Made by a program: the position numbers and the translations under genes | In this document: in pieces, positions 19,293 to 31,634 of the stretch | Layout: every line of letters starts with the position of its first letter | How positions within the stretch are numbered: position 1 is the first letter of the stretch | Assembly (NCBI GenBank): GCA_032622095.1 | Contig: CP136061.1 | Coordinates: 193,572,369-193,636,368 of the forward strand | Length of the DNA stretch: 64,000 nucleotides | Source: Siphonodentalium dalli | Lineage: Eukaryota > Mollusca > Scaphopoda > Gadilida > Siphonodentaliidae | Direction: 5' to 3' | Notes under the pieces: model-generated | Seen by the model: the letters and a program-made list of their open reading frames with translations, nothing else | What the model was told of the DNA's origin: nothing | Database searches by the model: none

Positions 19293-19774
19293 GATTGTGA
19301 CCCTAATAACCCTCCCATACAAATACAAATGTACTTGAAGCCAAATATTACCTCAAACCGCCCCAGAAAATTTAGCCAAAAATCCCCCAGAATAATCATC
19401 TGACGGAGGTAAACGTGAAGGGTGGCGTAGCGATGATTTGCCAACTAGGCTGAACGGTGATAGTCAACGAGGCCGCTCCGAGTGGCTATACATAGGAGTA
19501 CGATTATCAAAATAAAATGGAGTTTTACGTTTTGGTATATAAAATGGCACTGATTTAGCGCGAGTTTCCCTGACTCGCAAATGCTATATACTTCTTGGTG
19601 ATTAGGATGGCACAATTCACATAAAGTAACTTGGCTGTCCATTGATTGTTGCATAAGACATAATGGTTATCCCTCCATATCACCCCAACTGCAATGTGCT
19701 GACTCAAAATAGGCATGCATTAACCCTGCAATAATGAATGTTTACTGATCTACAATCTGTTCCAAAGATTCCAA

Positions 19775-20176
19775 TAGAATAGATTAGAATATTTATTGCA
19801 ATACACCAATTATATAGGCAGTTGCAATTTACATAATGATTAAACATGTACAAAACAAAATGATATACATTGCGTTTAATAAATGTTATATGCGAAGCAT
19901 CATCATTCGACCACCGTGTACAGGCTTTTCTCTGTAAATTTACTCAATTTTCAAAGATCCCCTTCTGAGAAAGAACAACCGGATCATGTTGCATATGGTA
20001 TTTATAATCTTTACATCATCATTTCTCATAATCTTTTGAAATTTTTCACTGTCACTCATTTTCGAAAATTCATGGTCATAATCTTCAATATCTCGATATA
20101 GTATTTGCCTTAGATCGGAGTATTCACTACACGCAATAACAAAATGTATTTCAGTTTCAACACGTGTTGATCGCAC
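19775..20176 (-). pseudogene. LINE A-family 3' end fragment
   Basis: On the minus strand, the frame at 20176-19940 reads RVETEIHFVIACSEYSDLR and later KFQKIMRNDD, then NTICNMIRLFFLRR, matching the LINE A ORF2 tail. It is followed by a 3' UTR resembling LINE A's, with AATAAATATTCTAATCTATT near the end. It is a 5'-truncated insertion inside the inverted repeat. Confidence 0.7.
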
Positions 20177-20539
20177 ATTGTGAATAATACTATGGGATAA
20201 CGATGTGCGGCCAATTTAAAGATATATTGAAGGAACAAGTCATATCAATATGTACTTATTACATAAATAAGTTAATAATTAGGATCATTTATGTCATATT
20301 TTTCAGAAAAAGACAAATTATAATAAGCCATTCCAATCATAAAAAGCGATAGCCGGTCTTCCAAAACTCAGTTTCACTGCTTATATGGAGCAAACGTTAG
20401 AGTCTCGTCAACATTTTCCAATGTCTGCTCGTGTGGTGTAGCATTGGAATTTCGTCTTGGCTGGTCTGTATCTGGAATACCTTGCCTATACATGGACCGC
20501 ATCAGCTCTTCCTTTGGTCGAATCTGCTTCTTACCCTTT

Positions 20540-20815
20540 TTCTGAAAAATAGGACATAATGATTAACTTTTTCTGAAAAATAATGATTAATTTCTGACAT
20601 AATGATTAACTTTTTCTGAAAAATAATGATTAATTTCTGACATAATGATTAACTTTTTCTGAAAAATAGGACATAATGAAAAATAGGAAATAATGAAAAA
20701 TAGGACAAATAATGAAAAATAGGACATAATGATTAACTTTTCCTGAAAAATAATGATTAATTTCTGACATAATGATTAACTTTTTCTGAAAAAATGGGAC
20801 ATAATGATTAATATG
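20540..20815. repeat. Short tandem array of TGAAAAATAATGATTAA units
   Basis: A ~43-bp unit (TTTCTGACATAATGATTAAC followed by TTTTTCTGAAAAATAATGA) recurs with shortened variants containing ATAGGACATAATGA. Non-coding. Confidence 0.8.
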
Positions 20816-21329
20816 TACATATTGGTATGTCTTGTTAGTTCAGTATATATCTTTGTTCGGGCAATCGCTATCCCATAGTAATATTCATATATTGGAATCT
20901 TTGGAACAGACTGCAGATCAGTAAACATTCATTATTGCTGGGTCCATGCCTATTTTAGTTAGTACAGTGCAGTTGGAGTGATGTAACATTAATTCAGGAT
21001 AACCATTATGTCTTATGCATGCAACAATCAATATACAGCTAAGTTATTTTATGTGAATTGTGCCATATTACCATCACGAAGAAGTAACGCATTTGCGAGT
21101 CAGAGAAACTCAGACTATAAAGCAGTACCATTTTGTATTTTCCAAAACGTAAAACTCCATTTTGATAATCGTACTCCTGTGTGGTCACTCGTTGATCATC
21201 ACCATTCAGCCTCGCTGGCAAATCATCGCTACACCACCCTTCACGTTTTCCTTCGTCGGATGCTTATTCTGGGGATTTTGGGCTAAAATTTCTGGGGCGG
21301 TGTGGGGTAATATTTGGCTTCAAGCAGAT

Positions 21330-22264
21330 GCAATCGTCAATAGCGAGTAGCGTATTTTCCCGTACAAAATAATGGATGTTTTGCCGGTAGTTTCGTCATG
21401 GGTGACCATTTTCTGACACACCTACATCATTATATATCGTTTTCTCTATCGTTCCACCACTCACTGCATGCGTGCTGGACAATAACCATATTACTGGGCA
21501 AACTTAAAACAGATAATACATACCTCTCCATTTGTCCGGAATCTTTGGTTCAGTGCGGAGTTCTAAATTCATGTCTCCAAAAATTACTCAAAAACTCGGA
21601 GTGCCTCGCTGGCTGCTCGGAGCGGCCTTCGATCGATTCACCGTGTGCGTATGGGCTCTCATTACCCGAGGTGTCACCAGAAAGGGGAATTTCAGCGACC
21701 ACCATATTTATGAAGCCCAACTATTCTAATTACATGATCCGGTTGTTGCGAGGTCAATAAAGGGGGCAAAATATGAATTGTTCACATTTTCCTCATGCTA
21801 CATGCAGACCCTTATTTTTATGCAGTTTTCGGGTTAGTTCCTGTGATGTTCATCAGTCTAAGATTCTTAATGTATATTCAATTTATCATTTTCTTCCTTT
21901 GATTTGGAAGACAGTTATGTGAGTGGTATTTAAAATGGTAACAAGTTGCCAGATAATCGTTGGACGTTTGAGCTGTGACATATTTCGTTAATCGTGAACG
22001 TATTTCTTTCCGCTGATTCAGCTAAATGTGCATGTTTCAACTCCGTTTATCGAAAACTTATCGGATATTGTCACCATGTGTAAGCATTTTTGTAATCCGT
22101 GATATATCTACTATTGGACGGCTGTATTAGTATGGCCTTATGTGTTGAGTAGTGCGAATACGGGACAAAAACTTACCCCTTCCCAAAATGATATTTAGTG
22201 ACGTGTTTGACAAATAGTCGGATTCCTTATGTCATATCACATTTTTTCCTTGCTAAAAGCGATC
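21330..22264. other. No gene seen
   Basis: A plus-strand frame at 21398-21760 (120 codons) has no recognisable domain and no splice context. I see no other feature. Confidence 0.3.
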
Positions 22265-22268
22265 TTAA

Positions 22269-22660
22269 CCCTTTACCCAACAGAACGGCCCTGTGCCAAT
22301 GCATTCTCTTATATATGCGAGTCGACCATAGGTCGCCTCGCATATATAAGAGAATGCATTGGCTTAACACATTACAAATTATAAAATTGTTAAAGAATGT
22401 AAGAAAAAATGGTAAAAAGTGTTAAAAAAAGATTTTTTTTAGGCCAATGCATTCTCTTATATATGCGAGGCGACCTATGGTCGACTCGCATATATAAGAG
22501 AATGCATTGGCACAGGGCATAACTGTAACCATCACAATGTGATCAAGGAGCCGGTTCCAATGATATCCATATTTGTATGGTTCTATTGAGACAGACCGAA
22601 GATATTTTAGGCTGTTGAAGCTTTATTTGGCCGGTTTTGGCCGGTTTGTTGGGTAAAGGG
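22269..22660. mobile_element. 392-bp TTAA-flanked MITE with two internal hairpins
   Basis: The ends CCCTTTACCCAACA and its complement are flanked by TTAA (22265-22268 and 22661-22664), as in piggyBac-type elements. Inside are two near-identical hairpins in opposite orientation (22295-22363 and 22443-22511) with stems GCCAATGCATTCTCTTATAT. Each folds on itself and the two also pair with each other. No ORF. Confidence 0.8.
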
Positions 22661-22664
22661 TTAA

Positions 22665-24120
22665 AACAAATGTTCTATTCCTCGAGGCAAAGCTCGAGTC
22701 TTATCTGGAGATACACAATGGCTCCACTTATTCAGCCTAGAACTATTTCGGTAATACTGAATTGATAAATCATTTACTGAAATGTTGAACAAATACAACA
22801 ATGATGCATAGATATCTGGTGATTGCTACAACTTCCGTCCGTCGTTTCATATTTACGGATTATAACTTCAGTTCCATCGAACGGATTTGAAAGAATTATA
22901 TAGGATCACTAACTACCCCACACTATACATCCATTTAGATTTTGGGTTCGGTCGCCAATTTTTACCAGAGTAACGGCCCTTTATTGAAATTTTCGTTTCA
23001 AGATGATATTATAGGTCATGTCGATTGAATGAATGACAAGTTGTTGTGCATGTTTACAATAAAACACAGGTCCACCGTCAACTACGATTTTGGGTTCAGT
23101 CTGCCCATTTTACCAGAACTACGGACCTTTTTCGACTTTGAAATTCGAGTTTTCTTGGTTTCTCAGTGACAACTTCGGTTAACATTGACTAAGTGGAATG
23201 GATTTGGTACTCATACATCAAATAATACAGACCATGTTCGATTTAGAGTTCCATCTGCACAATTTTACCAGCGTTACGGACCTTTTACGATTTTGAAAAT
23301 TGGATTTTCTTGGGCTTCTGGGAGATAAATCTAGTTATGGTTTCTTGATCACCACTAAACTTTTTGCTGAACGGACTCAAAATACATATTGTTCCTTTGA
23401 AACAGGGATTTCTGCAATGATTTTTGCCAGAGATTAGTCTAATATTTGTATTCGTTTTCAGACGACAACTCAAGTTGTTTAGGTATCCTTCTGAAATCCA
23501 CTTGTCGCAGACCAACAGGCATATTATGCCACTCACATAACTCCTGTTACCCTTATATATCCCATACCATTCTTAAAGATATATAGTTAATCCGCATATC
23601 TGTTGCAGAATATGGAACATGCCACATGCTGTTTAAAGTCCACTTTCGTATTTTAGATATGGACCTTAAAATTAATTGAATTCGCTGATGGGCCAGTAAT
23701 GCGAATTCTCCTAAAAATTTGTGGCTGGGGTAGAAGTGTTATCAATGATATCCCAGAAAATAAATATTCGGGGTCTCGAACATTATGACGTGAGCCTTCA
23801 GAAGTACAATATACTTAGACTCTTCGTCGCGAAGATATCTTCCACTTCCACATTATAATGTCGGGATGATAATTAGCACCTACCGTTGATTTCAAATTCA
23901 TTATTGAGTTAATTTCACCGACACTATGCAAATTCGAACTAAATGGGTTGGATAGTCAAAGTCAGTAGTACTCAAATGAATGACCAAAGCCCGCGAGAAA
24001 TATAATTCCACATATAATGTCTCTGTATATACACACAGTCATTAAATGGGTTGCTTCTTGTAAAATACATAATTACTCGTATTCTACGTTGGAGGTTATC
24101 TTAAACTTGAAAATTATGTT
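22665..24120. other. Non-coding with dispersed repeat motifs
   Basis: Three loosely related ~180-bp blocks (about 22920, 23090 and 23230) share 'GATTTTGGGTTC...TTTTACCAG.GTTACGG.CCTTT'. Similar text recurs at 55195-55440. This looks like an old dispersed repeat. No gene is seen. Confidence 0.45.
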
Positions 24121-24125
24121 TTCAG

Positions 24126-24317
24126 AGGAAGCGAATGGGGCAACGGAAAAACGTTTTATATTGTTTTCGATGTTATCGTCAAGCATTGGACGAATTTGAG
24201 CAACACAGATGGCGCTGCGTGCAACAACGAGGAGATAACATGGATAAACTAGCATTACGTTTGGCTATTGTTGATTTTATTGCTTTAATGTGCAACATCG
24301 TGGGAATCACGCGTTGA
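24126..24317 (+). CDS. Possible exon with a CCHC-like motif
   Basis: TTATGTTTTCAG at 24114-24125 looks like a splice acceptor. The frame after it is open to a stop near 24317 and includes a CX2CX13HX4C arrangement (YCFRCYRQ...EQHRWRC). There are no matching neighbours and no database check, so this may be chance or a transposon remnant. Confidence 0.25.
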   Translation, partial: RKRMGQRKNVLYCFRCYRQALDEFEQHRWRCVQQRGDNMDKLALRLAIVDFIALMCNIVGITR

Positions 24318-24787
24318 CACGAGCACATGGCAATCGTGAAATGAATAAAATCAAAGTAATATATGATGCAAAGTGTTCTAATTGAGGAGTTACGGACAGA
24401 TGGATTCGGCGTTAATGGCCGTATTAAGTCAGCTTCACTGCTCCCTGTTGAGTGCAAATTCTTAAAATGCGCCGACCCTTGACACTATATGCAATGAAAT
24501 CACACGAGACAATTCGATATTGTGCTATGTGGAAACCCACTAGTACACAGGACACAACTTATAATACATGGGTCACATACATGACCATGGAGATGCATTC
24601 TTGTTCACAAGTTAAAGGCGACGTTGCGAAATGTCAGTTTAAAGACATATTGTGACTTATTTCAGTGAATACAACCGATAAGTTAGTATTCAAACACTAT
24701 CTCCACTGACTCAGACTGATATCCATCTAAATTGATGCTGAACTGTCAACATAATCACATCCAGATCGTTGCCGAACACACTGGTAT

Positions 24788-25005
24788 ATACAGTAATGCC
24801 CTAATTAATCGACTGCTTAACCACAGCAGAATTATGGGTAACTTTTCAGGATTTAGTCGAAAATATGGCTTGTTGCCATTCATCGGAAAGCTCTCCCCGA
24901 GAGCTTTCCGATGAATGGCAACAAGCCATATTTCCGACTAAATCCTGAAAAGTTACCCATAATTCTGCTGTGGTTAAGCAGTCGATTAATTAGGACATTA
25001 CTGTA
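24788..25005. mobile_element. Near-perfect 218-bp palindrome (hairpin MITE), copy 1
   Basis: The two halves are reverse complements around a centre near 24897 (AGAGCTCTCC..GAGAGCTTTCC region). A second member is at 42581-42790. The two overlapping ORFs that read out of it on both strands are products of the palindrome. Confidence 0.85.
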
Positions 25006-25150
25006 TGTGATTCTTATCATGGAACTCTGGATATGTTGCTTTATTTCTCTTAATCCATGGAACACGACAGGATAATGACATTAGAGTTTATCTACAAACA
25101 ACGGAAGGAGAAGTACATACTATACAACGATCTCCCGAGTCATTATCAAC

Positions 25151-25453
25151 ATGGCGTATATATGGTCCGTCGTCATCGACATCATCATCATAATCATCAA
25201 TGTTTGTTCATTGGAGTCTGGTCGAGCGGTTGATTTGAAACTGTTAAGTGAACCGCACAATGAGCTGCATGGTATGTTGAATGTGTATCACACATTATAT
25301 GGTGTATTATATGGTCAAGCTGCATTTGGTGAAAGCTTTAGCCAGGTTTACTATGAACTCTTCTTGACCAGAATATACCTAAAATCAAGAATAACCACAT
25401 CTACCGACTTGGTGATTGAGCGGCGCATGTCGGGTGTTCAATTGAGATGTTAG
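25151..25453 (+). CDS. Small ORF with possible signal peptide
   Basis: 100 residues from an ATG in fair context (CAACATGG). It starts with a hydrophobic, Ile-rich segment (residues ~4-20) that could be a signal peptide or membrane anchor. The remainder has ordinary composition (VDLKLLSEPHNELHG). No family is recognised. It could be a short secreted protein, one exon of a larger gene, or a chance ORF. Confidence 0.25.
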   Translation: MAYIWSVVIDIIIIIINVCSLESGRAVDLKLLSEPHNELHGMLNVYHTLYGVLYGQAAFGESFSQVYYELFLTRIYLKSRITTSTDLVIERRMSGVQLRC

Positions 25454-26299
25454 CACCATCAGATATACTGACACCGCATGCAATGGTGAGACGAAATGGA
25501 TAAAATCCCCACAACTACATGTAGTGGGTATACATGTGGCATCAGATTTGATTACAACGGTGTCGAGGCATGCGGGGACAATACGGTTTTGTGTGTATTT
25601 TGTGCATGTGCAGTACTAGACTGAATCAATCTATTCAACACCAAACACAATTAAGTATAGGTGTTTCTGGCGAGATTGCTTGAGTTGTTCACTGAACAAA
25701 TAGTATATGCATTAACTATATATTAACGACCATACTATACTGTTGACTTGAGTAGTGGAATTTTCCTTGAAATAGATTTGCAAGAAAACTCAATATATGC
25801 TTTTTATTGTAGTATATTTTGTTAACATCTTGGCATCATTGTTTTACACATGTACAAGTTTGCGCATATAATCAATGAATACACCAGGCCCGAGTGTTTA
25901 GTATGAACATTGCATATGCCTCGGCGAGATCAGAACCACAAAAGACAACGTTTATACATGCAAAAGGCAACATATATTTTCATATTATCTGACAATTATA
26001 TATAGACATTGCATGTGTGCGAAAACACTATTATATAGAAACGTAAAATCTTAACATTATTTCAATTTTCGCGATAAGTTGTCCACACTTTCATGAAAAA
26101 CCAATGACTATTTTGTGTACTGTGGAAACAATAAAAAATAAAAAACAAATTTTATTGGTACTCTGCTTCCTGTCACACGCTCGTCGCTACGGTAGTCCTC
26201 CAATCGTTATGTTGGTATACCTGCATGGATGTATTATATTCGCCTGCGATGAACTGCAGAAACTGAAATGCGATGAACTGAAATGTCTGAATTAAAAGG
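25454..26299. other. No gene seen
   Basis: AT-rich sequence with only short ORFs. No repeat structure stood out. Confidence 0.3.
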
Positions 26300-26800
26300 C
26301 ATGGGCGTCGGCGTTCGTTGCAGAAATATTCATATTTGTCAAATCGCCGCCAACAGATGGAATATTAAAATATATATAGTTTTGTTCATATGCCAAACAT
26401 AATCAGCGCGTAAATAGTATATTGTCGTCAAGACGTACGATGGTGTACGCAAACAAGGGCCTGCTCGTGTTACAGAAGTTGCAATTCTATTGGTTGATCA
26501 CACACCAATGATATAAACGCGCTTTATTATTTCCTTATCAGGAAAACAGTATCAAATAACGCTCTTTATGTTTACCATATCCGGATCTAAACAAAATCCT
26601 GAAACGTAACGTTTTTTGCTTTTGTTTACATAACAAAGGAAAAACATTTGACAATAACATATTGTTTATGCCATATTTCTGATTGGTATAAGAACAAGAT
26701 CTGTCTATATTTTACTATTCTTTCTGTTTATGGCGGTGAATACTTTAACAGCATACCCACCGCCAACGCCGCCCGTATCTTTAAAGGTAACATAAGTTCA
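26300..26800. repeat. Dispersed repeat, copy 1
   Basis: It shares ordered blocks with 31085-31460 plus 39575-39740: two CGCTCTTTA-type motifs near 26518 and 26560, CTTTTGTTTAC, CATATTGTTTATGCC, then TACCCACCGCCAA. The second copy is the one split by LINE A, so this copy shows the pre-insertion order. Confidence 0.6.
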
Positions 26801-27821
26801 GACATCTCTCGGTCTTAAATTCAAAAAGTCGGTGGCGGATAAGGTCCTCTTTGTTTGCCTGAATGAGCAACCATGACATATGAAATTAAGCTAATGTAGA
26901 TACCACATAATATGTCCCTGATATGCATCAATATATTTAGGTCACGAATTTTAATTGAAACCAGAGACAATCGACACTTCCAATTTTATCAATTTTATAC
27001 CGTCGGCCCATTTTTTTCTGTCCAACTGAGCCAATGAAATTACTACGCGCACGATGTTTAAGTTTCGTAAGATATACATAATAGTAAAGAGATAATCAAA
27101 CCATGCCCACGGATATATCTTCAAACGTTTTGTCTAAATGTTGATGAACTGTATTTTGTGAATTATGTTTAACCTATATTCATGTTATGGCTGTTTTCCG
27201 TACAACACTGTCCGGGCGTTGGGGCATGCTATATCTCCCCTGCCTGATGAAGTTTACACAATTGTAAATTAAAATACAATATTGTAGAATCAGCTTGTGC
27301 GTGGTTCTATATCATGTACCCAGAATTAACACGTCACCTGTGAGAAGCCGTACTGCTCGGAATGCTCCTATACTGACGCAATATGCATCCACATTAATTG
27401 TACTCAATCCGATTCGATGGTCCCCATATCATCAGATTACAACAACAACAATTTTTTTGGAAATGCCGCATCAGTTATCAGAATACTTTTAATTGCCTAA
27501 AAATAATACTGACCACAGCCAACTATAGTATAAAATTGCCCAAAACCTGTTAGTTATCAACATATTGTTCAACTAAATTTTGCCGATTTGTCAAATATCT
27601 GACACAAAAAAGCCACTTGATTTTTTTAGTTGTCCATCTTAATCCGCAATTTGGTCCTAGACGGTCTTCTCGTCGACTTTTACTGGGCTACTAAATATTC
27701 CAGGTGGTGAAAATTAATAGATTTAAAAAAACGATATCTGATCACTCTGAGCTTTGATGGGTGGGTTCCTCGACTCGAATCAAATATTTTCACCCCCGAA
27801 GCCAAATAAATAGTAATTTAA

Positions 27822-28404
27822 AGGGGTACTGTACGCCAAATGTTGTTGTTGGTTTCTATAGTCTCCGAGTCGGAGAATAAGGTAACAATTTTTTCAATAT
27901 TTGAAAGTCTGTTGAGTACGAAGTAGTGTTACGGATGACAAATTTACCGGAATGCAAAAATACAAATTGTCGTTGTCGAGTAATTTTTGTACAGTTTTAA
28001 ACCAAATGAATCAAATAAAAGTTATATTATAGGCATACTAGTCCCATATAATCATTTAAGTTATTGTATCGTCGCTAGTCAGTGAGTGGCTTGAGTGTTC
28101 TCCCCGTATCATCACAATATTTTAAACGATCGTGTGTGCGATCGGTTTAACAATCCAGTATCCCTCAATTACTTTGTTTGATTACGGAAATTCGTAATTT
28201 AATTGACGCCATTTTATGGCTCCAGTCATAAATTCAATTTATATCAAATTATTAACTTTTAAATTATTAAATTTTAAGATAGCCTGTTAACCTGAGCGTT
28301 TACAGAATACATCTTCGACTCAAATTACTTATGTTTCTATATATTATCGATATTAGATCGTTGTTGTCACCGGAAATTTAATGAAAATGGCGTACAGTAC
28401 CCCT
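27822..28404. mobile_element. TTAA-flanked MITE (piggyBac-like), copy 2
   Basis: 583 bp, bounded by AGGGGTACTGTACGCCA inverted termini and TTAA on both sides (27818-27821 and 28405-28408). It is the intact sister, in opposite orientation, of 770-2372. Confidence 0.85.
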
Positions 28405-28409
28405 TTAAT

Positions 28410-29570
28410 CGAATTGAGTACATATAATCAAATTAAATTTAATATTGATTTAAATGAATGCCCACATCTTTCCCCGAATTAAGTTTGTATTTCGATTCAT
28501 TATTCAATTGTCTATGAACGCAGAAAATCAACACTACTCTTCCTATCTTCGTCTCCTATAGTTATCCTGAAATAACACGGGACCTCGTCCTGCATATATC
28601 TTCGAATTATAGGTATAATATGAATTAACTTATGAAATAAGTCCGCGAGGAATATATAATGCTTCCTCCACTTAATTAATAGTGAAAAATTCCCGCTGCA
28701 TTATTGTTTTGCATGATACATCCAGTACAAGCATGTGCCTGTCAGCCAAGGTTAGAGTTGGAAGTTTTTAGTAGCTGTGGTGGGCACGAAGACAGTCCGG
28801 CCCGTGGTATAATGCATCTGAACTTTCTATATATTATATTATATACACAACAATCACAATAGTTATAACTTTTAAACTGTAATTTCTGTTTTGTGTACTA
28901 ATTGTATGTACTTTGCCAAAAATTATCTATATATCTGACAATTATGTTTTAATTGCACAGAATCAAAGACTTGTGCAGATGTTGAACTGAAATTATCAAA
29001 TGGTGAGTATGCTATCATGCAAAAGCTCATTCTACAATGTTTTTTTTTTATTTACAAATATCTATTATATATTTTGGAACTTCTGTCTGTCTGTCAGTCT
29101 GTTTGTATGTATGTATGTGCTATACTCGAAAACTGCTTGACGGATCCGACTCAAATTTGGTATGTATTTGATTCCGAGAACAATATCGGCGGGTCCAATT
29201 ACAAGTGCGACCGTGTCCTTGACATTGCTCACATACGCTCATGTAGGCATGTTTCTGGACCGATCGAACAATAGTTTTTTTCTTTATCCTAATACTTTTC
29301 AACGTTGTTCGCTCAGTATTAGGCGATCACAAAGCAATCCCTAAATAGCCTGGATGAAGTCGGACACATCAACTAGTGTTATATATATGTTCGGTCATAC
29401 ATGGTAATATTCTGGGAATGTGACAAAAATTAAAACTAGTTATGTCAATAGCCTGAATATGTGGCATTGCTTACTTTATGGGCTAACATTGTGTTATTTA
29501 TGGCATGGTTTTAATACAGTCTATTCAAATGACGCACTATAAAACCATCCAACTAAGAAAAATGCCTATG
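28410..29570. other. No gene seen
   Basis: Intergenic, with a short CTGTCTGTCTGTC-type run near 29085. A segment after it ('GACTCAAATTTGGTATGTATTTGA') resembles common dispersed repeat text. No supported ORF. Confidence 0.35.
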
Positions 29571-29580
29571 TAACTTACAT

Positions 29581-30598
29581 AAGGATTAACTGTCATGTGG
29601 ACTGTTTTTATGGAGACGTAACCGTGAGGTAAGTGGACATAACTTGTGTAAAACCCGAAGGGTTTTACATACAAGTTATGAACACTTACCTCACGGTTAC
29701 ATCTCCATAAAAATAGTCCACATGACAGTTAATCCTTATATTTATATACATTTAGCGAAAAAGCCACTTTTGTAAATGTATTTAAATCGAAAAGTGTATC
29801 GTGACAAGATCAGCCCAAAATACCCAATAGCACCCTTGGCAAAAGTTAATAGGAACAATTTCTCTTCATATTGAAACCCGATGATGTATTAAGTCAATCC
29901 TGCGCGAGTCCAAATGTGCCCAAAACATTACGCGTTCGTCTTTCCAAACCCAATGACGTATCGATGGTGTTATGAGCTTGGTGTTATGAGGCGTTGCGCA
30001 TTCACCGAGAAATAACTGCAACTAGCCACGTGGGCGCCGACCAATCAGAATGCAGGATTTAGTGATGACAACACTTAGTGTGTGTATATATAAGGATTAA
30101 ATGTCATGTGGACTGTTTTTATGGAGATGTAACCGTGAGGTAAGTGGACATAACTTGTGTAAAACCCGAAGGGTTTTACATACAAGTTATGACCACTTAC
30201 CTCACGGTTACATCTCCATAAAAATAGTCCACATGACAGTTAATCCTTATATTTATATACATTTAGCGAAAAAGCCACTTTTGTAAATGTATTTAAATCG
30301 AAAAGTGTATCGTGACAAAAACAGCCCAAAATACCCAATAGCACCCTTGGCAAAAGTTAATAGGAACAATTTATCTTCATATTGAAATCCAATGATGTAT
30401 TAAGTCAATCCTGCGCGAGTCCAAATGCGCCCAAAACATTACGCGTTCGTCTTTCCAAACCCAATGACGTATCGATGGTGGTATGAGCTTGGTGTTATGA
30501 GGCGTTGCGCATTCACCGAGAAATAACTGCAACTAGCCACGTGGGCGCCGACCAATCAGAAGGCTGGATTTAGTGATGACAACACTTAGTATGTAAAT
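29581..30598. repeat. 511-bp tandem duplication, each unit starting with a ~165-bp hairpin
   Basis: Unit 1 starts at 29581 and unit 2 at 30092; the two are nearly identical. Each begins with a long palindrome (AAGGATTAACTGTCATGTGG ... complement) whose centre is AAAACCCGAAGGGTTTT, followed by ~340 bp of single-copy-looking sequence. No ORF is conserved. Confidence 0.85.
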
Positions 30599-31084
30599 AT
30601 ACTGATTTGATGGTTTAATTAGTTATACAAAGCTGTGAACATTCACACAAAAGTAAATTTGTGGCATCGAGAAAATAGCCAAACAAAGCGCATCAATTAC
30701 TACCTTCTCTAACCTTGTAAACCCCAAATTAGGGACACTTAAACCACACATGTTCTGTTCAAGCGGCAAAAGGAAAGCTAACATTCTGTTATGCAGACTC
30801 CGAAATAAAATCACTTAATAAGTAACCCTGAATGTAGTTGTGGCCACCTAAACGAGGACGCTGATCATTACCTTTTTTTTTTACTTGTCCCTTTTATCAA
30901 AAAGAAAGGGCCAACCTCGATGAAAAAATAGTGCGAATTGGACTATATCGAAAACATGTTGCCGACCTACTTTGTGGATCAGTCTCACTTTTCAATGAAG
31001 GAAATTACCAATTGTTCGCAGCTGTCCAAAAATATATTATAAACGTATTGCGATTTGGCGATGAATAGATGCAACACATTTAGT

Positions 31085-31462
31085 GAACATTACCAGCCGT
31101 ATATTAACTTAAAGGCACGTGCGGCCTTAATTGTCGAAAATATTCATATTTGTTCCAAACACCGTAAACAGAAAAACATTACAACGCATACAGCTCCGTT
31201 CATATATACCATGACCATCGCGTAAACAGCATGTTATCACAAAGACCTACTATATTTTACCGAAGCAAGAGCCTGATTGTGTTACAGAAGACAGCACAAT
31301 GCTACTGGCTAATCACACACAAATGGCATAAACGCTCTTTATTCGTTCCATATCAGGTATTCACCAACAAAAAACGCTCTTTATGTTTACCATCATAATA
31401 TAAACAAACACCAGAAAAGTAACTTTTTATGCTTTTGTTTATATAGCAATGGTCAAACATAA
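31085..31462. repeat. Dispersed repeat, copy 2, left half
   Basis: Related to 26300-26800. It is interrupted at 31462 by LINE A and resumes at 39575 (CATAA on both sides). Confidence 0.55.
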
Positions 31463-31634
31463 GATAAGATAAGATAAGATAGTTTATTACAATACACCAG
31501 TGCAGGCAGTTGCAAATAACATAAAGTACAAGTAAATTAAACATAATACATAATATATGTGCATATAACAGTAAACAAACCTATAACTACATCCTACATA
31601 CGATTCTTAATGAAATATAAATTTCCCATAATTT

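Larger units (their letters stand above)
684..19318. mobile_element. Foldback-like transposon with long inverted arms, now filled by nested insertions
   Basis: The left arm (684-3915, minus its own insertions) and the right arm (17894-19318) are reverse complements over about 1.4 kb, with small indels. Both outer ends read ATGG(G)AGGGTTATTAGGGTCACAAT-like sequence. Immediately outside them are ACAAATAT (676-683) and ACAAATAC (19319-19326), a candidate 7-8 bp target duplication. Between the arms is a ~35-bp minisatellite, into which the 12.9-kb retrovirus inserted. Subtracting the retrovirus and the 1.6-kb MITE leaves about 4.1 kb. No transposase is seen. Long inverted arms, a repetitive centre and a 7-8 bp duplication recall foldback/Galileo-type (P superfamily) elements, but that family call is inference. 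An alternative is two separate copies in opposite orientation. Confidence 0.55.
19333..21322. repeat. Inverted repeat with ~440-bp arms
   Basis: Arms 19333-19775 and 20895-21322 are reverse complements, for example CTTGAAGCCAAATATTACC at the left edge and its complement at the right. The interior holds a LINE 3' end and a short tandem array. The left edge abuts the end of the foldback-like element at 19318. No transposase or clear target duplication is seen. Confidence 0.65.

Noticed and set aside
24732-25065. Two ORFs on opposite strands with near-identical proteins
   Set aside because: They are the two readings of a palindrome, not two genes.
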